From Symsagittifera roscoffensis (Eukaryota > Xenacoelomorpha > Acoela > Convolutidae), in assembly GCF_963678635.1 (NCBI RefSeq), contig NC_087069.1:42734688-42794687 (forward strand): a stretch of 60,000 nucleotides of DNA, written 5' to 3'. Positions within the stretch are counted from its first letter, which is position 1. Every line of letters starts with the position of its first letter. Below are positions 31,445-42,913 of the stretch, piece by piece. The notes under the pieces were generated by a model that saw nothing but the letters and a program-made list of their open reading frames with translations, was not told the DNA's origin and ran no database searches. The position numbers and the translations under genes were made by a program.

Positions 31445-34400
31445 ATGTCGGTCAAGTTACACCCGGGCGTCGACACTTGGGACTCGAGATTGACTCCATT
31501 ACTCGACGATGAACAGAAACAACTCATAGCAGCCCTTGCTGCTTCGTCATATGAGAGACCCTACCCCTCTCACTTGCGGAATTCTGCCGACGACAAGCAC
31601 CTCGAAATTGATGGTACCAATGAGTCGAATAAGGGGTCCAGATGCGATGACGGCTCGAATTCCGAGGAGCTGCAAGGGTTGTTTGATCTCAAGGAACCGG
31701 TGGAGTCGTTGCCGACGTTGGAGAAGTGGTTCAAAGGAGTTCAAGAGTCAATTTTAGACGAAAAGGAGATTCAGGTACTTGTGTGGTGCTTTGGAGTAAC
31801 GAAGATTTGGTTAGGCATCAAAAAAACAGTAGTCGGATTAATTGAGAAGTTCAAAACGGCAGTCGAGAAAGGAACCATTATATACAGCAAAGGATCTAGG
31901 ATTTCCTTGATTGGTTCGAAAATTTTGTCTGCTTCTAGATCGACAAAATTGATTTTCCGAGCTCCTAACACAGTATAATGACTCTTTAACTGCGTTACAA
32001 AATAAATTTGGGATTTTTTTGGCCTAGTAAATATTGCACCAAATAAATATTTTAACAAAAAAAGAAGATTACCAATTGTACATTTTGAAGTTCTTTTGCT
32101 TTTCATTTCTTTCATGTTGGGTTCATTGTTTTTAGCTTTCTGAAATCAAAGAAGACTGTTTCTCCAATCTTAAAATAATCGACTGTCTCTTGTCTGAAGT
32201 GAATCAGAGTCAAGATGACATGCAACAGTTGACGAGTATCTACAGTCAAGTGTCACACCAAACAAACGCTCTTCACACATCATGTGAGTGGCTGAAAAAA
32301 TTTTCTTTTAAATTAGAACAGCCAATTTTGAACAGATGTCATGCATTACGCATACATCAAATGAATGGCCAAATTTTGTATAAGCTGTTCAAATTACAGC
32401 CCTGCCACTTATGCTAATATATCGCCAAAATTTAGCGCATATATATAGCGCATAAGAGCGTAGTGATTTGTCATTTTTAGGTGGCGTGGTTCTTCTGTTT
32501 TTTTTTGTTTCGGCCATTTAAAATGTGGACGAAATCTGTCGTCGGGTGTTTGTAGTTTTTTTAGCTGTGAAAAACTTAGTTTTATTCAAAGAAAAACAAT
32601 TTTAGAAGCTTCATTTAGCGCTTCCTTGGTAGTAATTTTTTTTTGAAATCAAAAATGATTCTGCAAAAAAAAGAGAAAGTATTGGAAATATTTTTTTTTG
32701 AATTATTAATTTTTGTCATTTTCAAGAGTCGAAAAAAGTGAGGATTCTTATGTAGGTCGTGATGATTTTTTGCAGGAAATTAAAAAAATTTGATCATTCT
32801 CAAATGTGACTTTTCGCGGTTGACTTCTGATTTCTTTTTAAGCTCAGTTTAGTTCATTTGTTAAAAGGAAGGTAAACTCCATTATCAAACAGCAAACGTG
32901 TAAAGGTCACTAAAACGTGATTGACTTCTCATTTCAAGCGAAATAAAAAAAATTACCAAATGATCTCAAAGGGGTCAATTACAAATTGTTCTTGAAATTT
33001 AAATAGCTTAAAGACCATGTATTTTTTTTGGAATTCGCAAGTTGAAGTTTATTCTAAAAACAGGTCATTTTTTCTGTTTCCATGCGTTCATTGATTTTTT
33101 TCACGCTCAATGTTTTTGCGTGGTTTGAATTTTAAAGTTCAGTTCAAAGTTACGCTCAAATTACCAAAATTTTTCAACTGTCTAATGGCTTTGTTTTAAT
33201 CATTCCTTTTTCGAATACAACTTGTCGATCATCCCTAATTAATAAACATTTTACGCGTTAGTATAGTTCTCGCATCACGGCGACCCACAAATAGCGCACC
33301 AATTTGAAAAAAGAAAGATTTTTTAGTAGTTTTTCCACGAATGTGGTGGGAAATTTCGGTGATACTTGCTCGGCAACTGGTTATTCCTTGAATTTTTTTG
33401 TATTTAAAAAAATGTTAATCACGCTCAATTTTTTGCAGGCTGATTTTCTGAAAGTTTAATTACGCTCCAATTACATAAGTCAGAGGCTAAAAAATATGAA
33501 CATGAATTTAAAATTTCAAAAATTCTCAGCGGAATAAAAAAGTTACTGGGGTAATTTTTTGAAGAAGTTGGCATTCATGAAAGATTCTTGAGCTTCAACG
33601 GAGATAACGTGATAAAGTTTTTCCCCAAAATTCGAAGTTGAGAAAGTGTTCAAAAATAGTCATTAATGTATCATTAATAGTAATGTTTGGTGACACTGTT
33701 CAAAATGTGTGTTGGAAATCTTTTCAATGAATGATCAATGTTAGCCGAGTTTGCATGTTTTTACTTAAAAATGGATTCAGTGATTTCAAAGAATGATCTG
33801 AAAAGGAGCTCTGACTTCGAAAACAGAATTTGTTCACAGTTCTAATTGCTGTTAAATGAAAATTATCAATTTCTACAATTTAGGCGAGAAACTGCTGGAA
33901 GATGAATCTCAACTAATGAGTGGAGTATCGATGATTTCCGAGAAGCTGAACTCCTTCAATGAGTATGACAAGATTATGCAGAAATTGAACTCTCCCATAT
34001 TTTCCCCGAAGTCGGGAGGGTTCAACAACTTGTTGCAGAGAATCGAAGAGTGTATAGATTATCTGAGCACAAATCCACAGTACAAGGTTAGAGAAAAATT
34101 TTCAAAGTTCTGAGTGGTTAGTGTTTGAAACTCTTTATCTCTAGGTCGCTGGTTTGAATCTCAGACCTTGCCAATTTTTTTTTCCTAATTCGTTCGAGGC
34201 TTATTTGTAATTTTTCTTATCGCACTTTAAAGAGCTGCTTTTTGACGTGTTCTCACTAGTGTTTGCGAAGCGCAGCTTCGCCTCTGTGTAAATGTCATGA
34301 CGTTTTGCTGATGATTACACTGGTCTGCTATCATTTTCACTCAAGTTTTGTTTTTTTTTCTCAGAAAATTGTTATTTTGTTTAATTATGAATTAGAAATC

Positions 34401-37400
34401 AAGTTTAAGATTTCCTGAAAATCCATCTGAAATCATCTGTATCCTGTTTCATCTGAAGAAACTGATGCTGCTTTTGTTCTTCTTCTTGTTGCTGATCTTG
34501 ATCTTCTTGTCCAAATTGTTGTTGTTGTTGATTTGGTTTTCTTATTTGTTGCTGTTGATCTTGTTCGTCTTGTTGATAGCCCTTTTCTCCTCGTTTGCAG
34601 AAGATTGAAATGCAGAAATGCTTTCTCTTCTGGAGTCCGACTGCCGACGTGTCATTGTTGTCGTAATAGACACTGGATCGACTCGAGACTGCTATCGAAA
34701 AAACCAAGATAGCTGCCAAAACTATGAGAACCTTAGACATGATTTATTCGCAATAAAAATCGCTTTGGAAAGAGTTGATTTTAAGGAAGGTTTATTGCGT
34801 TTGCCGATTGGTGGAAGATCAGTTGGAATGAAACATGTGTTTTTTCGACGCTCTTATAGTTGAAAGCTTGCGAATGTATACATCAAAATAAACAGTGACC
34901 CGAAAATATACTATTGTTAAAATATTGAAAGAATTGAAGTACTCAGTAAAATAGGCCTTTTCTTTACAAATCACACAGCAAACTTGCCCCTTTTCAGAAA
35001 GTTTTCTTTTGCTGTTATTGATTGATGATTGGGTTTCATTTTTCGCCGATAAACAAGTTAACGATTTTTCCTGATAAATCAATAAAAGCAAGAAGATCGG
35101 CTTAAGATAGTTAACTAGCAACCTCATTTATGAAACCTCTCCGATTCTTGAATCCATTAAGTGACCAAAATATCTCGTGTTTGAAAATGATCCATGGGTT
35201 TGAGATATGATTTAGTACATACTAGTTTTCACACAAAATCTTGCAAAATCTAAAAATCTCTGGAAAGAATTTTGCTAGTAAATGCTGATTTTTTCCATGA
35301 AGAAGAAATTTAAGAAAACTAATTATTATAATTGTTAATATAATTTTCTAGAGAAATATAATTTTTAAAAGCAAGTTAATTATCAATGTAGAGAGCTGAT
35401 TTACGTGTTTGTTGGCATTTTGGTAGTCAATGCAGATTCTTTTTCATGAAGAAATTTCTTAAGTGTAATTATAATAATTTTTAATATGATTGTCTGGAGC
35501 AATATAATTTTTCTGGTATCATTAAAAGCAATTTTAGTTATCAATTTTTAACCTGGTTTGCGTGTTAATTGCAGGAGAGTTCGAACTACCTGATGCTGTA
35601 CAAGAATTCCCATAGCAAAGCACTAGTGATGATGAAGAACTACTTCCAGTCTACATTAAACACAGCCGCCCAGCTGCAATCTCTCAACCCCCCACCTGCA
35701 TCTAATAGTAGAGGAGCTCAGAGTGGTGTGGGCGGGGAGGGAGCTGGTCACTCTATGATATCAGGTAAAATGAATTCAGGAGTTTGCCAAAAAGTATCTT
35801 GAAAAAAATTAAAAACGAAAAGTTCATCTTAAATTAACGTACTCGTAAAAACTCGAGGGTAATGAGATAAACTCACGTAATTATTCTTGAGTTTTACTAA
35901 AAAATTTTTTACGTGCCTGAAAAAAACAAGAATTTTGGCTTTTAGAATTAACGTGGTTGTACAAAGGTTTCCAGGAGCAGCAGATTAAGTTGAATGAATG
36001 TTTTTGAGTCGGCGAGTTGATCGAGAAACAAAATGAGAAACGTGTATTGATTCTGAAAAAAAAAACGAATAGTAGTTATTGAATACTCAGCAAGCGGTGA
36101 AAAAAAATTAACGAGAACACATCTTCATCTGATTATTTAACTATACAGGATAGAATGGCTTAATCTGTTTCTTAGGGGACGGCCCAGATGTGTCTCCCTC
36201 ATCCCTCCCCACCCAGTTGACTGTGGGCGTGGGTGTGGGTGGGGGACTGGGTGGAAACAACAGTTTCTCCCTCCTCTATGGCAAGTTCAGGGCCATATCT
36301 TCGTCCATGAAAGTGTTGGTTGAACAACTGGAAGAGAGGCAGAACAAGTACATAGAGTGTCAACAGGTAAAGGTCAACAATTAATTGATTTCAGAAAAGA
36401 AGTGTATGTAAAGCACTTCTGAGCTCCAAAACAGAAGGACAAAGACACCCGATGATGATGATGATGTAAAAAGTGGTCGTTTGTTCACAAAGTTTAGTTC
36501 AGGATGTGGTTTATTTTCTGAAAACGATTTTTTTGCGGTGGTATTTCGAAAAGAGTTAGTTTTTTATGAACACAATTTTTTTTAAATGATTTCATGTAGA
36601 TATTTTAAACAGTTCTTGATTTGTTCAAAATGAGTTTTGAATGTTTTTGTTAAGATTTATTATTTGTTTTGTATGATCATTTAGTCTTCTCGTTGTTTTT
36701 GTTCAGATTCTGGAGGACTGTGAGAGTATCTACTTCTCAGCCAGACACTCCCTGGTGGGGGCCAGTGTTGTCCAGGGGGTGGGGGATCTGCTGACCAGAC
36801 ACAAGAGCGACCACTGCGGACTCTTCAGAAATGGAACGTTCATGATTCTACAGGTACGGTGTTCTCTGGCTACTTAAGACGGGTCATCACAGTAAACGGG
36901 TCTCCTTCGCAGAATTATAATCTCCAGAAGAGTAAAATGACTGTTTAGTAGGGGGTTTGTTACTAGGCTGGTGGGCTATAATGGGAAATAACCCTTCAGA
37001 CGATTTTTGAGCTAATCAGTAGATAAAATCAATTAGCTATAGTTTGCGTTATTAAGTCAACGGTAGGGTAGGTCTGACCGCTAAAGATATAAATAGTTCT
37101 TGTACGCGTGAACCTCGCTACATGACTGCCATAAAATTTTGAAACGGAACTTAAATTGAACTTGACGAAAATGTGCGAATGAATTAACCGTCGTTTTTTT
37201 CGTATTGTTTACATTAGCAAACTTTAGTGCGCGTAGTGTATTAGTACGACTATTCTTTTTTCTAACTTTTGGTGGCATGTTTACGGCTGTTTGGTAGGAT
37301 GTGCTTATTCTGGCAAAATTCTCAAGAGTCGAGAAAAACCGGCTTGAAATTTTGATTTTTGTCTGTTTCCGAGCGAGTAAAGCGAGCGAACCGGCTTATC

Positions 37401-40400
37401 TTGTTTCTCAGCCAAATGTTTTTATAACAAATAATCCTGCGGCTTTAAAAAAATTTCTAAAAATTATTTCCGTGTTGAGAAAAACCAGTTTGAAATTTCG
37501 ATTCGTCTATGTTCGAGGGAAAAGTGCAAGCGAGCAAGCTTATTTTAGAAGGATGAATCACGAAACTTTAGTTTAGCTCCAGTAAAACAATTTTTTGCCA
37601 TCTTCGGAAGTTTTAATTATTTCGAAGAAAAATTCAGCAAAAAAATTGAAAAAGAAAGAAAAAATTCAGCAAAAAAATTGAAAAAGAAAGAAAAAATTCA
37701 GAAAACATTTAAGTTTTTTGGTTTTTTCTTTTAGTTTTTGACTGATTTGCCCTTCGAATATGCCTAGTAATTAAGTTTTCGTCTGACGACGCACAAAAAT
37801 AAGCACTAATTTGAGAAAAAAATATGGAAAAGCTTTTTTTATTTATTTTATTTAAGACATTGTCTGCTACTTGTTTTATATGCTTTTCTTTTAAGGATTT
37901 TTCATTGAGAAATTATTTTTGGTTATCGTTTTTTGATTTGAAAAATTATGGCATAGTAATAATGTAGCCCAGCAATCACATGGTTGTACTTCTAAATGGC
38001 ATGTGCGCTGTTTTTTGCTCGGTGAGCTTGTTTAAGATAGCAAAATCTTAGTTAACCTTAAAAAATTAACCTTTGGGCTAGTCTTCTGGCTGGTGAACTT
38101 GAAAAAAGAAAAGTTAGACCATTGCTTCAATAGTTTTCCCTTGTGAGGTGATCAACATATACCAGAATTAGTTTCTGGTCTTTACCGTTATAGTCCCCCA
38201 GCCTAGTAACAAGACATTTATATCTACACACTTACCTTGTTTTGATGTTAAGGGGGAGGAGTATAGTTTGTTGGGAGCTATAATGTGATTGACACAAAAT
38301 TTCGACTCTTTTCCACTCCCCCCACTTTTGATTTCCAATAATCGTAATGGAATGAACAAATGATGAACATGGCATGGTGAGCAAACATACTAAAAATTGT
38401 GAAAAGATTTGTTCTTCATACCTTATATTGTAAATTAATGCGTTTTGCCATATCTAACGTAGAATAACAGTAAAAACAATACTTAAAGGTAGCGGAAGGG
38501 GGGTGCAAAAGAGCCAAAATGTCTGACCTTCAAGCGTTTTCTCAAGCGATACAACTTCAGGTGTGTGTCGACGAGTGGGATCTGTTCCACCACTTCTTCT
38601 CCAACTCCGAATCAGAGAGACTCTCTAACTTCTTGATGTCTCTCTGCAACCACCTCTACGACGCCCTCAGACCACTCATTGTACACATAGCACACTTGGA
38701 GACACTGTCTGAGTTGTGCTCCATTCTCAAGTCAGGTTTGTGTTTTTTTTTTTAGTGAGAGCGGTCGTGGTCGAGACCCGCGGCGTGTAACAGGAAGGTC
38801 TTGGGTTCGAATCACACTTCGGTGACGGTTGAAGGGGTCCCAGTTTCATCCGCCTCCCGAGGGCTAAATGGATGAATTTTACATCCCCTATCGGATATTA
38901 GGAGCAACGTTTTAAGACGAGGAAGTAGATGCCGGGGGCAATTGAAAAATTATTATTTTTTCGAAAATCAAAAGATTTTTTATCGGCATGATTGAGTTGC
39001 TCGAAATAAGTTAACAAGGACTGATACGATGATAGCCACTTTGTAATGAAGATGTTTTCTGATTAAATCGGGAGACGTTTTCCTAATGATTTTAATGGAT
39101 GGTAAAATATCTTTTGTGTGACTGCAATGGAATGATACTTATTACCAGACAAGGATATAGAGTTCTCTCGATGGGTTAAGGGACGGATTTTCAAAAACTG
39201 GTTTTAGGTTGAACAAACTGAGTTTTCAAGCTCTCTCAACACCCTGTTTTAATTTTTTAAAGCTTTTTTGGTAGGTTTTCACTGATAAATTGCTTAATCG
39301 GCGCGCTTTATCACAAATTTAATTTATTGATGAAGCTGGTTTTTTGAGAGATCAAGTAGGAAAAAATGTCCACGATTTTGATCTCTTTCTTTTTTCTACT
39401 GCTTCAGAAATGCTGGGTGACAAGGTGTTATCTCTCAAAACAAGAATCTCAGTGTTCGAACAGACATGCAAACAGATGTTAGAAGATATCCAAGAGCGAC
39501 TAGTGTACAGAACCCAGATGTATATCAAGAGCGACATTGTTGGGTATGCTCCGGTCGCGGGTGATCTGGCATATCCGGAGAAGTTGATTATGATGAGAGA
39601 GATTGCACAGTCACTCTCGAAAGAACAGGCAGAACAGAAAGCAGGTGAGAATCGAGATCATTACGAGTAGAAAATTATGTGATTCTGCTCTTTTCCAGCT
39701 TCCCCCCTTTCAAATTCAATTTTGAAAAGCTTATTAAACATTGTCATAATGCAATGAATTTGGCGTGGTGAGCAAATTGAAAAACTGGGAACAGATTTGT
39801 TCCTCATACTTTACAGCGTAACATCATGCATTTAGCCGTAATAACACGTAAAACAAACATAAAACTCGGTATTTTTAAAGGGGGGAACTGGAAAAGAGCC
39901 AGTGATTCATCACGATCACAGAAATGTTTAGAGTGATTCGAAAAATCATGCCTATATTCGCAAAAGCGTCAAGAGCGATTCTGGAAATCATTCTTAGTAT
40001 CACAGAGACGTCTCTCAGGCTAATGACTCAACGATTGTAAATGCAATTTATTAAATAGCATTTACAATCATTGAGACACTAGCCTGAGAGGTTGTCATTA
40101 GACCTTCTGGTCCGTTTTCAGACGTCTCTGTGATTCTAAGAATGATTTGCAGAATCACTAACGTTTTAAGTGAGCTTGATGAATAATTCAAATTTTTGAA
40201 AAAACATGTCAAAAATGCCGTTTTTAGGCTTTTTGGATAAGTTTTGACCGCGTGGTTTCTCTGCTATAATGCATTTATTGTTTATGTGCTTTTAAATGAT
40301 TTACGAAATTGATGGCGTGAGTTTTAGATGTTGCTGAATGCACTGAAGACTTAAATTGGTTGTGTGGATTTTTTGTTGGAAATTGGTGTCGCTCAGTTTT

Positions 40401-42907
40401 CAGTCTTGAGGGTTTATCGTTTTAAGTTCCAAGGGATCCTCAAATTACATCTCAAATCAGAAACACTGATTTCTACTTCACTTAAAACTTCCTTATATTT
40501 AAATTTCTTAAAGATAATCTTGGTCGGAAAATTAGCTATTTTTCATAACTCGTTTGATATTATTACAACCAGGAAAAAAGAGTAAGTGAGCAATTTTGTA
40601 GTTGTAAAGAGTACTTTGAATATCTGAATATGGTGATGGCTGAATGAATAGTTAACCTAGTGCCAATTGTAATGAATAACCTTGTGAAAAAAATTTAAAA
40701 ATACAACAAAATTGCAGGTGTGGGGGAAAGGGTTGGAGGTCCAAATAGTTAATCAATGTCACTGATTTCAGAAGTGTCAAGTGACGGCGGAGAGACATCA
40801 TCCTCGGCTGCCGAAGAGTCAGTGGATGAAGCATCCTCTTCTCAGAAACTCACTTCAACTCCGAATGAACAGCTGAACCAGAGCCTTGCTTCTGATCCAT
40901 TAACTAACTTACCGGGTAAAATCTTTCAAAATGATCTATCTGCATTTTTGAAGAGAAAGATAAATAGTAATCATCTGAGAAACTGTCTATGGAAATGAAT
41001 CGTAATTATTTTTTGCTAGCTATCGGATAAAGGAATCGGATAAAAGAATATTTTCAATTGGCTATCTGATAAAAGAATCGGTATTCACCGAATTTCGGTT
41101 TTCCCATAGTTACAGAAACTTGTAGTTCAGAAGGGGCAGCTGATGAAACCATATGTTACAGAAAAGGCAGATAATAAAAAGCACAAATTGAAAATGAAGT
41201 AAAAACCAAAAATGAAAATGAGAATAAATTGTTTTTCAGGAGTGAGAAAAGACAGTTCAAGTAGCCGAAGTGCGAGTGGGTCGACATCCATCGCTACCAA
41301 TGACATATCCCCGGCAGACATGCATGGCATGTGGTACCCGACTCTGAGGAGGACTCTGGTCTGTCTGTCTAAACTCTACAGGTGTCTCGACATTGACATT
41401 TTCAGAGGACTAGCTCAGGTTAGCAGTTAAGAAGACGAAAAATTTGTTTCTTCCATAATAATAGTTGACAGCTAAATTTTGAAAATTAAATTAAACATAT
41501 GCGTAAATTTTACAAGGAGCTGCGCATTTTGTTGCTTACTGGGGTGTTTGTGCAGTAGTTGTTGTTGCTTGAAGAAATGGAGCGCAAAAAAGAAAATCGA
41601 ATCCCCAATAAATTACATGCTGTGTATTTAATAGCGTTGTTCGTCTTTTAACCAAAATTGTGGTACGTTTTTCTCGTGCGAGCAATGATACTCAATGATA
41701 TTCTTCATTTTTAATAGTTCAGTTGAGTTCAGGAACGTCAGGGTAGCTTGGAGTGTTTTAAATAGTAAGCGAGATCAAGGTTGGGGTCATTTGCAGCTCC
41801 TTCGGATCCTTGTAGCAAAAAAATCGGAATTATTTCACAAACTCATGGTTATGTTCTGGATGTTGGTCTGTTTTTAATGGGTAAAGTGTTGTTATGATTG
41901 ACAAGAAGTATTTTTTGAGAGCGTCAGTTTATTTTTGTTTTTACTGTCATATTTATCTAATTTTAGGTTAACTCCTTGTTATCTCGAATTTGTTATTAGT
42001 GCTTTTTAAGAGTAATCTTGCTAGGCATTATAAACAAGAAATTTTGCTTTGAGCGCAAAAATTAGTGTTTTCTGAAAAAAAGTAAAACTAATGATGCTTT
42101 TAAAAGTATGTTGCATTTGAGTATTAAGTTAGGCTCTGTTCAGCTCGATTAAATATTTTGCAATTTTTCCAGGAAACTCTGGGCTGCTGTGTGCAATCTC
42201 TCCTGTTCGCCTCGAATCAAATCAAGGCCAAGAAATCAGAAACAGACGCCCAATTATTCTTCATCAAACACCTGTTAATTCTACGTGAACAAATACAGCC
42301 TTTCCACTCGGAATTCTTTGTGACAGAAACGGTTTTGGATTTCTCTAAAACAAGACTGGCAGCTTTGGGGTTATTGAGCAAAAGAGAACGCCTGTTTAGC
42401 TTAAGTCGTAGTAATGCTTTGCTTCAATTTCTAATCGATGGAAGTCCTCAAGTGACAGAGTTAACTGTTGATTCGAAAAAAGATGTCGATATACAATTGA
42501 AAAAACACTGCGAAATATTTGTGGAAAACTGCTCAAAAGCCTTGTGTGAACCACTAATGCAATTCGTGGAAAAGGCGAAAGTTATTATCGAACTTAAAAA
42601 AGGAGGCCAATCTTCAAATTCGAAAGTAGCGTTACGACAACAGCCTTTCGCCAATGCGAAAAAATTACAAGATGTTGTTGGGTCGACTAACAAGCTGATT
42701 AAAAATCAGTTGCCGAAATTGAAAGACAAAATGAGCTTGTATTTGGCAAATAGAGACACGGAAGCTATTTTGTTCAGGCCGATTATGTCGAAAGTGGTGA
42801 AAGTGTTCACAGATGTGAGACAGTTGTTGCAATCTTATTACACAGAAGAAGACGCTCAGATCATTGCATTGCCGACTGCGGAAGAATTAAAACTGATTCT
42901 AACTTGA
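31445..42907 (+). CDS. COG3: COG3, conserved oligomeric Golgi complex subunit 3 (11 exons)
   Basis: Exons: 31445-31774, 32136-32283, 33884-34086, 35575-35764, 36176-36366, 36707-36853, 38561-38735, 39408-39644, 40772-40915, 41240-41418, 42173-42907. All introns are GT-AG with matching phases, giving 892 residues (human about 830). Family segments run in order: the helical N-terminal region ([20 protein letters not shown]), [107 protein letters not shown], and the C-terminal [19 protein letters not shown] and [19 protein letters not shown]3 is a lobe A subunit of the COG tether that captures retrograde vesicles at the Golgi. Exons 4-5 encode a Gly/Ser/Pro-rich insert that accounts for part of the extra length. 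No disabling mutation is seen. Confidence 0.95.
32700..32960 (+). repeat. Dispersed repeat, copy 1 (COG3 intron 2)
   Basis: Shares ordered blocks with 43720-43990: TAGGTCGTGA(T/G)GATTTTTT, GACTTCT, TTAAAAGGAAGG followed by ACTCCA, then AACAGCAAA, AAAGGTCAC and CGTGAT. No terminal repeats are evident. Confidence 0.6.
34115..34180 (+). repeat. tRNA-like SINE head in COG3 intron 3
   Basis: GAGTGGTTAGTG (A-box-like) is followed about 40 nt later by GGTTTGAATCTC (B-box-like). It starts just after exon 3, and the copy is degenerate. Confidence 0.4.
34264..34287. repeat. Short hairpin repeat GCGAAGC...GCTTCGCCTCTGT, copy 2
   Basis: TGCGAAGCGCAGCTTCGCCTCTGT; same stem as the copy near 21908, with a different loop. 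Confidence 0.6.
34405..34740 (-). CDS. Nested gene for a small secreted, dibasic-processed cysteine peptide precursor
   Basis: A 111-residue ORF starts at ATG 34740 on the strand opposite COG3, wholly inside COG3 intron 3. Residues 1-20 form a clear signal peptide (a Lys, then a hydrophobic core, then SIAVSS). Two Lys-Arg sites at 38-39 and 49-50 bracket a short segment with Cys43 and Cys48 (HFCISIFC, four residues between the cysteines), which could form a six-residue disulfide ring as in vasopressin- or urotensin-type peptides. No Gly precedes the second dibasic site, so amidation is not predicted. The remainder is a Gln/Glu/Asp-rich tail. ATTAAA occurs near 34379-34384 on the coding strand. 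I do not recognise the family; a neuropeptide-like precursor is inference, and expression is unproven. Confidence 0.6.
   Translation of the reverse strand: MSKVLIVLAAILVFSIAVSSRSSVYYDNNDTSAVGLQKRKHFCISIFCKRGEKGYQQDEQDQQQQIRKPNQQQQQFGQEDQDQQQEEEQKQHQFLQMKQDTDDFRWIFRKS
37331..37555 (+). repeat. Degenerate 146-bp tandem repeat, two copies (COG3 intron 6)
   Basis: GAGAAAAACC(G/A)G(C/T)TTGAAATTT starts at 37331 and 37477; each is followed by a GTCTATGTTCGAG-like block and an AAGCGAGC-type block. Confidence 0.55.
37632..37701 (+). repeat. 32-bp tandem repeat, about 2.2 copies
   Basis: Units starting ATTCAGCAAAAAAATTG at 37632 and 37664 are identical; a partial third starts at 37696. Confidence 0.9.
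38303..38515. mobile_element. MITE, copy 1 (COG3 intron 6)
   Basis: About 213 bp with ends CGACTCTTTTCCA(C)TCCCCCC and its inverse GGGGGGTGCAAAAGAGCC. The interior (GGCATGGTGAGCAAA, AGATTTGTTCTTCATAC) matches the copy at 39686-39901. It ends 45 bp before exon 7. Confidence 0.8.
38752..38950 (+). repeat. tRNA-derived SINE in COG3 intron 7
   Basis: GGTCGTGGTCGAGACCCGCGG (A-box region) and GGTCTTGGGTTCGAATCACAC (B-box) form a tRNA-like head at about 38760-38826, followed by an unrelated GC-richer body to about 38940. It begins within 20 bp of the exon 7 donor. Confidence 0.6.
39686..39901. mobile_element. MITE, copy 2 (COG3 intron 8), hAT-like target duplication
   Basis: 216 bp from TGCTCTTTTCCAG to CTGGAAAAGAGCCA, so the ends are inverted repeats of about 13 bp. 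It is flanked by GTGATTC at 39679-39685 and 39902-39908 (7 bp, or 8 bp with one mismatch), which suits a hAT-type non-autonomous element. No ORF. Confidence 0.85.
39977..40156. mobile_element. Foldback element (long palindrome) in COG3 intron 8
   Basis: Outer arms 39977-40013 and 40120-40156 are near-perfect inverse complements (37 nt each). Inner arms around 40014-40047 and 40055-40088 continue the pairing (CTCAGGCTA... against ...TAGCCTGAG, and ATTGTAAATGC against GCATTTACAAT). The right inner and outer arms are separated by an unpaired segment of about 30 nt. Confidence 0.85.
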
Positions 42908-42913
42908 AATAAA
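42908..42913 (+). terminator. COG3: AATAAA immediately after the COG3 stop codon
   Basis: TGA (42905-42907) is followed directly by AATAAA, implying a 3' UTR of only about 20-30 nt if used. Confidence 0.6.
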
